Shown here in pieces: positions 1-5,010 of a DNA stretch of 5,010 bases (position 1 is the first letter of the stretch; each line of letters begins with the position of its first letter). This stretch comes from Pseudomonadota bacterium (GTDB lineage Bacteria; Pseudomonadota; Alphaproteobacteria; Ferrovibrionales; Ferrovibrionaceae). The notes under the pieces are model-generated. The model did not search any database. It worked only from the letters and a program-made list of their open reading frames with translations, and was not told the origin of the DNA. The position numbers and the translations under genes are program-made. Location of the stretch: the NCBI GenBank assembly GCA_023434425.1, contig JAEYSS010000044.1, forward strand, positions 1 through 5,010. Reading direction: 5' to 3'.

Positions 1-675
1 GCCGGCGGCGTCGGTGTCGGCGAACCCACCGTGGGGCGTCTGGCCGGCAGCGACGGCAAGGTGACGGCGCGCGGCGCGGCCAGCGGCGACACCTGCCATA
101 TCGACGTGATCGACAAATGGGGCAACATGGTTTCGGCCACGCCGTCCGGCGGCTGGCTGCAATCCTCGCCGCTGATCCCGGAGCTTGGTTTTTGCCTCGG
201 CACCCGGGCGCAGATGTTCTGGCTCGAAGACGGCCTGCCCAATTCGCTGGTGCCCGGCAAGCGGCCGCGCACCACGCTGTCGCCCTCGATGGCCCTGCGC
301 GACGGCAAGCCGGCGCTGGCCTTCGGCACGCCCGGTGGCGACCAGCAGGACCAGTGGTCGCCGCAGCTGTTCCTGAAAGTGGTGCATCACGGCATGAACC
401 TGCAGGAAGCCATCGACAGCCCGGCCTGGCACAGCGAGCATTTCCCCTCCTCCTTCTATCCGCGCGCCGCCAAGCCGGGCCATCTCGGCCTCGAAGGCCG
501 CTTTGCCAAAGAGACCGTCGAGGCGCTGAAGGCACGCGGGCATAAAGTGGAAGTCGGCGGCGACTGGTCGGAAGGCCGGCTCACCGCCTGCGGCACCACC
601 GAAACGCCGGAAGGCACGCTTCTCACTGCCGGCGCCAATCCGCGCGGCATGCAGGGCTACGCGGTGGGGCGGTAA
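1..675 (+). CDS. Gamma-glutamyltransferase-family Ntn-hydrolase, C-terminal part (5' end outside window)
   Basis: The reading frame is open from base 1, so the gene is cut by the window edge; 224 residues are visible. Family knowledge: GGT-type enzymes cleave themselves, and a Thr at the new N-terminus of the small subunit becomes the nucleophile. Here that Thr is most likely in the DTCHID motif (codon 91-93). From it to the stop is 194 residues, close to the roughly 190-residue small subunit of E. coli GGT. Other family marks are PGKRPRTTLSPS (about 253-288) and the oxyanion-hole motif GTPGG (325-339). The segment between the Q-M motif (211-216) and TTLSPS is about 12 residues shorter than in E. 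coli, so the lid loop seems absent. Several gamma-glutamyl-binding positions differ from E. coli GGT, so the substrate is uncertain; amide or acyl hydrolysis is possible. Whether it is periplasmic or cytoplasmic cannot be told without the N-terminus. The next gene starts 7 nt after the stop. The family call is firm; the substrate is not. Confidence 0.9.
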   Translation, partial: AGGVGVGEPTVGRLAGSDGKVTARGAASGDTCHIDVIDKWGNMVSATPSGGWLQSSPLIPELGFCLGTRAQMFWLEDGLPNSLVPGKRPRTTLSPSMALRDGKPALAFGTPGGDQQDQWSPQLFLKVVHHGMNLQEAIDSPAWHSEHFPSSFYPRAAKPGHLGLEGRFAKETVEALKARGHKVEVGGDWSEGRLTACGTTETPEGTLLTAGANPRGMQGYAVGR

Positions 676-682
676 GAGAGCA

Positions 683-1390
683 ATGACCTGGTCGATCGTC
701 GCCCGCGATCCTGCCACCGGCGCCTTCGGAGTTGCCGTCACCACCAAATTCTTCGCCGTCGGCGCGCTCTGCCCGCATGCCATGAGCGGCGTGGGGGCGC
801 TGGCGACGCAGGCGCTGATCAATCCCACCTTCGGCCCGCGCGGCTTGCGCATGCTGGTGGATGAACTGCCGGCCGGCGAAGTCGTGCGCTGGCTGATCGC
901 CTCCGACGACGGCCGCGAGGCGCGCCAGCTGCAGGTGGTGGATCGCGACGGCAACACCGCCGCCTATACCGGTGCCGCCTGCATCGGCTGGTGCGGCCAC
1001 AAAACCGGCGACGGTTTCTCGGTCGCCGGCAACATGCTGGCCGGCGGAAGCGTGGTGGAAGCGACCTTCGCGTCCTTCGCCAACAGCCATAAGCCATTCG
1101 CGGAGCGCTTCCTCGATGCGCTGGATGCCGGCCAGGCCGAGGGCGGTGACAAGCGCGGCAAACAGTCGGCGGCGCTGATCGTCCATACCGACCAGGAGTA
1201 TCCGGCGCTGTCTTTACGCGTCGACGACCATGCCGAGCCGCTCGTGGAACTGCGCCGGCTGTATGATGTGTCGCGCGGCCGCGCGGCGGCCTTTGCGAAA
1301 TTCTACGCCACGCGCGCCAATCCCAGCGGCATCTGGGACCGCAGCGTGATCGAAGCCGAAGTGGCGCGTTTAGAGGCGGAGCAGCGCTGA
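683..1390 (+). CDS. DUF1028-family protein (putative Ntn-hydrolase)
   Basis: This is a complete protein of 235 residues. It matches the DUF1028 family (PF06267), which is grouped with the Ntn-hydrolases but has no established reaction. Conserved family segments are the N-terminal SIVARD (residues 4-9), ATQ (41-43), GNMLAG (116-121), GGDKRGKQSAAL (154-165) and LRVDDH (178-183). No signal peptide or membrane segment is seen, so it is probably cytoplasmic. The ATG at 683 is chosen because the conserved fold begins immediately after it and it lies 7 nt beyond the upstream stop. Only a weak GAGAG ribosome-binding sequence (676-680) precedes it, which suggests translational coupling to the GGT-like gene. 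With this start, Thr2 would become the N-terminal residue after Met removal, a plausible nucleophile (inference). Two TTA Leu codons (1214, 1370) are unusual in such GC-rich sequence but not strong evidence of transfer. The context suggests it acts on the substrate of the importer encoded downstream. Confidence 0.92.
   Translation: MTWSIVARDPATGAFGVAVTTKFFAVGALCPHAMSGVGALATQALINPTFGPRGLRMLVDELPAGEVVRWLIASDDGREARQLQVVDRDGNTAAYTGAACIGWCGHKTGDGFSVAGNMLAGGSVVEATFASFANSHKPFAERFLDALDAGQAEGGDKRGKQSAALIVHTDQEYPALSLRVDDHAEPLVELRRLYDVSRGRAAAFAKFYATRANPSGIWDRSVIEAEVARLEAEQR
1378..1381 (+). promoter_or_regulatory. Shine-Dalgarno sequence for the first ABC ATPase
   Basis: GGAG lies 8 nt before the ATG at 1390, inside the end of the DUF1028 gene. 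It supports that start even though the two genes overlap by one base (TGATG). Confidence 0.6.
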
Positions 1391-2373
1391 TGGCCCTGCT
1401 GGAAGTCGACGACCTGCGCACGCATTTCGCCACCGAGGGCGGCGGCGAATTCCGCGCCGTCGACGGCGTCAGTTTCGCGGTCGAGTCCGGCCGGACGCTC
1501 GGCATCGTCGGCGAGAGCGGCTGCGGTAAATCCGTCACCTCGCTCACCGTCATGGGCCTGCTGCCCAGCCGCGGCGCGCGGATTGCCAGCGGCAGCATCC
1601 GTTTCGACGGCCAGGATCTGCGCGCACTTTCCGCCGATTCCCTGCGCGATCTGCGCGGCAACCGGCTGGCGATGATCTTCCAGGAGCCGATGACCTCGCT
1701 CAATCCGGCCTTCACCATCGGCGACCAGATCATGGAAGGCCTGCTGCGCCACAAGGGGCTGACGGGGGCGCAGGCGCGCGAGCAGGCGATTGCCATGCTG
1801 CACAAGGTCAAGATTCCGGCGCCGGACAGGCGCGTGGACGACTATCCGCACCAGCTGTCCGGCGGCATGCGCCAGCGCGCCATGATCGCCATGGCGCTGG
1901 CCTGCGGTCCGCAGCTTCTGATTGCCGACGAACCGACCACGGCGCTGGATGTGACCGTGCAGGCGCAGATCCTCGACCTGCTGCGCGAACTGCAGCGCGA
2001 TCTCGGCACCGCGATCCTGCTGATCAGTCACGATATGGGCGTGATCGCCGAGATGGCCGACCATGTCGCGGTGATGTATGCCGGACGGATCGTCGAACAG
2101 GCGCCGGTCGAGCAGCTGTTCGACGCGCCGCAGCATCCCTACACGATCGGGCTGCTCGGTTCGATCCCGCGCCTCGACCAGACCAGGGACCGACTCGCCG
2201 CCATCGAAGGCAGCGTGCCGGATCCGGGCGATCCGCCGCCGGGCTGCAGCTTCAGCCCGCGCTGTCCTTTCGCGGTCGAGCAATGCCGCACGGCAGCGCC
2301 TGTGCTGCGCGACGTGCTGCCCAATAAGCCTTCTGGCCATGCGGTCGCCTGCTGGAAGGCGCCGCTAGCATGA
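1390..2373 (+). CDS. Peptide-type ABC importer ATP-binding subunit, DppD/OppD-like
   Basis: This 327-residue ATPase has the normal length for a DppD/OppD subunit and would power a peptide/nickel-family importer at the inner face of the membrane. All nucleotide-binding motifs are intact: Walker A GESGCGKS (41-48), Q-loop Gln98, signature LSGGM (156-160), Walker B LLIADE (176-181), D-loop ALD (185-187) and switch His214. The C-terminal extension typical of oligopeptide transporters follows (about 248-327), with QHPYT and four cysteines (C286, C292, C299, C321) in the pattern that holds an iron-sulfur cluster in some DppD proteins. Its start overlaps the upstream stop by one base, and its stop overlaps the next start by four bases (ATGA), so coupled translation is likely. 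The order relative to the second ATPase is the usual D-then-F arrangement. The family is certain; the substrate (dipeptide, oligopeptide, glutathione-like or other) cannot be read from an ATPase. Confidence 0.95.
   Translation: MALLEVDDLRTHFATEGGGEFRAVDGVSFAVESGRTLGIVGESGCGKSVTSLTVMGLLPSRGARIASGSIRFDGQDLRALSADSLRDLRGNRLAMIFQEPMTSLNPAFTIGDQIMEGLLRHKGLTGAQAREQAIAMLHKVKIPAPDRRVDDYPHQLSGGMRQRAMIAMALACGPQLLIADEPTTALDVTVQAQILDLLRELQRDLGTAILLISHDMGVIAEMADHVAVMYAGRIVEQAPVEQLFDAPQHPYTIGLLGSIPRLDQTRDRLAAIEGSVPDPGDPPPGCSFSPRCPFAVEQCRTAAPVLRDVLPNKPSGHAVACWKAPLA
2354..2359 (+). promoter_or_regulatory. Shine-Dalgarno sequence for the second ABC ATPase
   Basis: GGAAGG lies 10 nt before the ATG at 2370, within the last codons of the upstream ATPase gene. 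It supports the overlapping start. Confidence 0.6.
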
Positions 2374-3437
2374 GCAATCTTCTGGAAGTCCGCGGCCTGA
2401 CCAAGCAGTTTACCGCCCGTACCAACTGGTTCGGCCGGCCGGTCAGTCATGTCTCCGCCGTGGACGACGTGAGCTTCGATCTCAGGGCCGGCGAAACGCT
2501 CAGCCTGGTCGGCGAAAGCGGCTGCGGCAAATCGACCACCGGCCGGCTGCTGCTCCGTCTGATCGACGCCACCGCCGGCACGATCCGCTTCGATGGGCGC
2601 GATATCACCAACCTGACCGGCACGGCCTTGCGCGACCTGCGCCGCGAGATGCAGCTGGTCTTCCAGGATCCCTACGCCTCACTCAATCCGCGCATGACGG
2701 TCGGCGACATCCTGGCCGAGCCGCTGATGCTGCATGGCCTGGTGCCCCCGGGCCAACGCAAGGCGCGTGTCGAGGAACTGCTCGGCCTGGTCGGACTCCG
2801 CGCCGGCCATGCACGCCGCTATCCGCATGAATTCTCCGGCGGCCAGCGTCAGCGCGTCGGCATCGCCCGCGCCCTCGCCGTGCAGCCGAACCTGATCGTC
2901 TGCGACGAGGCGGTTTCCGCGCTCGACGTCTCGGTGCAGGCGCAGGTGCTGAACCTGCTCAAAGATTTGCAGGCCCGGCTCGGCATCGCCATGGTCTTCA
3001 TCGCGCATGACCTGGCCGTGGTGCGCCATATCTCGCAGCGTATCGCCGTGATGTATCTCGGCAATCTCGTCGAGATCGCACCGGCCGCCGAGCTCTTCGC
3101 AAAACCGCAGCATCCCTATACCCGCGCCCTGCTCTCGGCCATCCCGGTGCCGCAGCCCAGGGCGGCGCGCCAGCGCGTGATCCTGAGCGGCGACGTGCCA
3201 AGCCCGATCGATCCGCCGTCGGGCTGCCGTTTCCATACCCGCTGTCCGTTTGCGACCGATCTCTGCCGCCAGACAAAGCCGGCGATGGAAACGACGTCCG
3301 ATGGCCACAGCGTCGCCTGCCACCATTGGCGCGACCTGCCGGAGATCGCACCGCTGCCGGTCGAAGCCGACAGTGCGGGGGCCGCGCGGCTGGCGCGGCT
3401 GCAGGCCAGATTTACTGAAACCACGACGCAATCATAA
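2370..3437 (+). CDS. Peptide-type ABC importer ATP-binding subunit, DppF/OppF-like
   Basis: This 355-residue protein is the second ATPase of the same importer and should form a heterodimer with the DppD-like subunit. It shows Walker A GESGCGKS (48-55), Q-loop Gln99, signature FSGGQRQR (155-162), Walker B LIVCDE (175-180), D-loop SALD (183-186) and switch His213. The N-terminal insertion containing NWFGRPVSHVSAVDDVSF (about 19-36) is typical of the F-type subunit. FSGGQ instead of LSGGQ is common in this branch and should not impair function. The C-terminal peptide-transporter domain carries QHPYTRALL (248-256) and cysteines C286, C292, C299 and C317, parallel to its partner. An Ala- and Arg-rich tail of about 30 residues (325-355) extends past that domain and looks non-conserved. 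It is related to the preceding ATPase by ancient paralogy, as in all Dpp/Opp systems. The gene ends 15 nt before the binding-protein start. Confidence 0.95.
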   Translation: MSNLLEVRGLTKQFTARTNWFGRPVSHVSAVDDVSFDLRAGETLSLVGESGCGKSTTGRLLLRLIDATAGTIRFDGRDITNLTGTALRDLRREMQLVFQDPYASLNPRMTVGDILAEPLMLHGLVPPGQRKARVEELLGLVGLRAGHARRYPHEFSGGQRQRVGIARALAVQPNLIVCDEAVSALDVSVQAQVLNLLKDLQARLGIAMVFIAHDLAVVRHISQRIAVMYLGNLVEIAPAAELFAKPQHPYTRALLSAIPVPQPRAARQRVILSGDVPSPIDPPSGCRFHTRCPFATDLCRQTKPAMETTSDGHSVACHHWRDLPEIAPLPVEADSAGAARLARLQARFTETTTQS

Positions 3438-3439
3438 AC

Positions 3440-3447
3440 AGGAGAGG
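3440..3447 (+). promoter_or_regulatory. Strong Shine-Dalgarno sequence for the solute-binding protein
   Basis: AGGAGAGG lies in the 15-nt gap between the second ATPase and the binding-protein gene, 5 nt before the ATG at 3453 and 8 nt before a second ATG at 3456. Either could be used; the proteins would differ by one Met. It is the best ribosome-binding sequence in the window, which fits the usual excess of binding protein over transporter. Confidence 0.8.
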
Positions 3448-3452
3448 CTGAC

Positions 3453-4961
3453 ATGATGAGGAAGACTGCTTTTGCGGCACTGGCCGCAGTGATGGTGCTG
3501 GGGGCCGGCACTGCGTCTGCACAAACATTGAAATTCGGCCTGGCCGAAGATCCGGATGCGCTGGATCCGACGCTGGCGCGCACCTTCGTCGGCCGCCTGG
3601 TCTTCGCGGCTTTGTGCGACAAGCTGGTCGACATCTCGCCCGACCTGAAGGTCGTGCCGCAGCTGGCCACCGAGTGGAAATGGGCCGACGACAACAAGAG
3701 CCTGACCTTCAAGCTGCGCCCGAACGTCACCTTCCATGACGGCGAGAAGTTCGACGCCGAAGCGGTGAAGTACAATATCGAGCGTCACAAGACGATGCAG
3801 GGCTCGCAGCGCCGCGGCGAACTCTCCGCCGTCACCTCGGTCGAGGTGGTCGATCCGCTGACCGTGAAGCTGAACACGGCGGCGCCGTTTGCGCCGCTGC
3901 TGGCGACGCTCACCGACCGCGCCGGCATGATGATCTCGCCCAAGGCGGGCAAGGCACTGGGCGACAAATTCGCCACCGCCCCGGTCTGCGCCGGCCCGTT
4001 TAAGTTCGTCGAACGCCTCGCCCAGGACCGTATCGTGGTCGAGAAGTATGACGGCTACTGGAACAAGACCAATGTGCATTTCTCGCGCATCGAGTTCCGG
4101 CCCTTTACCGATGCCACCGTGCGCCTGGCCAACCTGCGCTCGGGTCAGCTCGATTTCCTTGAGCGTCTGGCCGCGACCGATGCCGGCAGCGTGCAGAAGG
4201 ACAGCAAGCTGAAATTCGCCTCGATCACCGAGATCGGCTACTACGGCATCACCATCAATATCGGCAAGAGCGACAAGTCGAAGACCTCGGCGCTGGGCTC
4301 CAATCCGAAGATCCGAGAAGCCTTCGAACTGTCGCTTGACCGCAACGGCATCAACAAGGTGGTCTTCGACGGCCTGGCCACGCCGGGCAACCAGTGGGTC
4401 GCGCCGAACAGCGCCTATTATGCCAAGTCGGTGCCGGTGCCGAAGCGCGACGTCGCCAAGGCCAAGGCGCTGCTGAAGGAAGCCGGCAACCCGAACCCTG
4501 TCGTCAACCTGGTGACTCCGACCACGACGGATGCCAGCAAGATCGCGCAGGTCGTGCAGGCGATGGCCAAGGAGGCCGGTTTCGACGTGCGCATTCAGGC
4601 GACGGAGTTTGCCACCTCGCTGAACATGGCCGACAAGGGCGATTTCGAGGCCTATATCCTGGCCTGGAGCGGTCGCCCCGATCCGGACGGCAATCTCTAC
4701 AGCTTCCATGGTTGCAAACAGCCGCTGAACTATTCCGGCCTGTGCAATCCGGCGCTGGACGAGATCCTGAACGACAGCCGCCTGACCACCGACATGGCGC
4801 AGCGCCAGGCGTCGTGGAACAAGGCGGCGCAGATCGTGCTGGCCGAGCGGCCGATCATCTATCTGCTGCATCGCAAGTGGCTCTATGCCCATAACGCCAA
4901 GCTGACCGGCTTCAAGGAATATCCGGACGGCCTGGTGCGCTTCACCGGCATGAAGATGTAA
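3453..4961 (+). CDS. Periplasmic solute-binding protein, family 5 (peptide/dipeptide type)
   Basis: This 502-residue protein belongs to the SBP_bac_5 (DppA/OppA/GsiB-like) family and would capture the substrate in the periplasm for the importer. A Sec signal peptide is clear: basic MMRK, a hydrophobic stretch (about 5-19) and TASA before Gln24, so cleavage after Ala23 is likely. There is no lipobox Cys, so the mature protein should be soluble. The family signature lies at about 72-97 (ATEW, then LTFKLRPNVTFHDG). The motif WSGRPDPDG (405-413) aligns with the DppA segment whose Asp binds the peptide amino group; Asp410 is the candidate here. Cys421 and Cys431 lie where DppA has a disulfide pair; Cys55 and Cys179 could form another. 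Length is normal. The gene is the last before a terminator, and the permeases are not in the window. The ligand could be a short peptide, glutathione-like compound or other small molecule; a peptide is the family default. Confidence 0.94.
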   Translation: MMRKTAFAALAAVMVLGAGTASAQTLKFGLAEDPDALDPTLARTFVGRLVFAALCDKLVDISPDLKVVPQLATEWKWADDNKSLTFKLRPNVTFHDGEKFDAEAVKYNIERHKTMQGSQRRGELSAVTSVEVVDPLTVKLNTAAPFAPLLATLTDRAGMMISPKAGKALGDKFATAPVCAGPFKFVERLAQDRIVVEKYDGYWNKTNVHFSRIEFRPFTDATVRLANLRSGQLDFLERLAATDAGSVQKDSKLKFASITEIGYYGITINIGKSDKSKTSALGSNPKIREAFELSLDRNGINKVVFDGLATPGNQWVAPNSAYYAKSVPVPKRDVAKAKALLKEAGNPNPVVNLVTPTTTDASKIAQVVQAMAKEAGFDVRIQATEFATSLNMADKGDFEAYILAWSGRPDPDGNLYSFHGCKQPLNYSGLCNPALDEILNDSRLTTDMAQRQASWNKAAQIVLAERPIIYLLHRKWLYAHNAKLTGFKEYPDGLVRFTGMKM

Positions 4962-4966
4962 TGCGC

Positions 4967-5006
4967 CGGGACCGCCCGATAGCGGCCGGGGGGCCCCGTT
5001 TTTTTT
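4967..5006 (+). terminator. Probable intrinsic (Rho-independent) terminator
   Basis: Bases 4967-4978 can pair with 4987-4998 (ten G-C pairs, mismatches at 4971/4994 and 4974/4991), leaving an 8-nt loop. Eight T residues (4999-5006) follow directly. Other foldings of this very GC-rich stretch are possible, for example 4972-4975 with 4982-4985. It begins only 5 nt after the binding-protein stop, so it should end the operon transcript. Confidence 0.8.
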
Positions 5007-5010
5007 AAGC

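Noticed and set aside
31..675. GTG at 31 as the true start of a short GGT-like protein.
   Set aside because: The frame and family-like sequence (GVGEPTV) continue upstream to base 1, and a GGT-type enzyme needs its large subunit before the catalytic Thr. The gene is cut by the window edge, not short.
819..1811. Antisense open frame (330 codons) across the DUF1028/ATPase junction.
   Set aside because: It spans two real genes and is full of Arg, Pro and Ser; a frame shadow.
1303..2340. Antisense open frame (345 codons) opposite the first ATPase.
   Set aside because: It is opposite intact ABC ATPase motifs, has low-complexity composition and shows no recognisable domain.
2832..2855. FSGGQ in place of LSGGQ as a degenerate ATPase site.
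   Set aside because: Phe at this position is common in F-type peptide-transporter ATPases, and all other motifs are intact.
1390..3437. The two ATPase genes as a recent tandem duplication or repeat.
   Set aside because: They share only the standard ABC motifs and C-terminal layout; the rest has diverged in the way expected for the ancient D and F subunits.
3432..4892. Long antisense open frame (486 codons) opposite the binding-protein gene.
   Set aside because: The + strand holds a clear binding protein with signal peptide and ribosome-binding site. The antisense product is rich in Arg, His, Gly and Asp with no family motif, as expected from the complement of GC-rich coding DNA.
1..5010. 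CRISPR arrays, tRNA or rRNA genes, insertion sequences, attachment sites, internal promoters.
   Set aside because: Nearly all bases lie in five well-supported genes; no regular direct repeats, terminal inverted repeats or RNA-gene patterns were seen by eye.

Overview
The window is GC-rich (roughly mid-60s percent by eye). It is densely coded on the + strand and reads as part of one operon from a Gram-negative bacterium. The codon use, the Sec signal peptide for a soluble periplasmic protein and the style of the genes suggest an alphaproteobacterium, possibly Rhodospirillales-like. That placement is an inference; no marker gene is present to fix the taxonomy.

Layout: (1) 1-675, the 3' part of a gamma-glutamyltransferase (GGT)-family Ntn-hydrolase, cut by the left window edge; the whole small subunit is visible. 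(2) 683-1390, a complete DUF1028-family protein, also placed in the Ntn-hydrolase superfamily. (3) 1390-2373 and (4) 2370-3437, the two separate ATPase subunits (DppD/OppD-like and DppF/OppF-like) of a peptide/nickel-type ABC importer. (5) 3453-4961, a periplasmic family 5 solute-binding protein with a clear signal peptide. (6) About 4967-5006, an imperfect GC-rich hairpin followed by eight T residues, a probable intrinsic terminator that closes the operon.

The genes are very tightly packed: a 7-nt gap, a 1-nt overlap, a 4-nt overlap and a 15-nt gap. Co-transcription and translational coupling are therefore likely. The binding protein has the best Shine-Dalgarno sequence of the set, which fits its usual need for higher expression. 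No promoter is visible inside the window, and no gene-free stretch exceeds 50 nt. The two permease genes that the importer needs are absent. Because a terminator follows the binding-protein gene, they most likely lie upstream of the GGT gene or elsewhere.

Working model (inference): the importer brings a small peptide or amide compound into the cytoplasm, and one or both Ntn-hydrolases cleave it. The layout recalls the E. coli iaaA-gsiABCD cluster, where an Ntn-hydrolase sits beside a glutathione importer. However, several residues that hold the gamma-glutamyl group in E. coli GGT are replaced here, so the substrate may not be a classical gamma-glutamyl compound. The pairing of an atypical GGT-like enzyme, a DUF1028 protein of unknown reaction and a dedicated importer is the most interesting point. 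No mobile element, CRISPR array, RNA gene or broken gene was seen.
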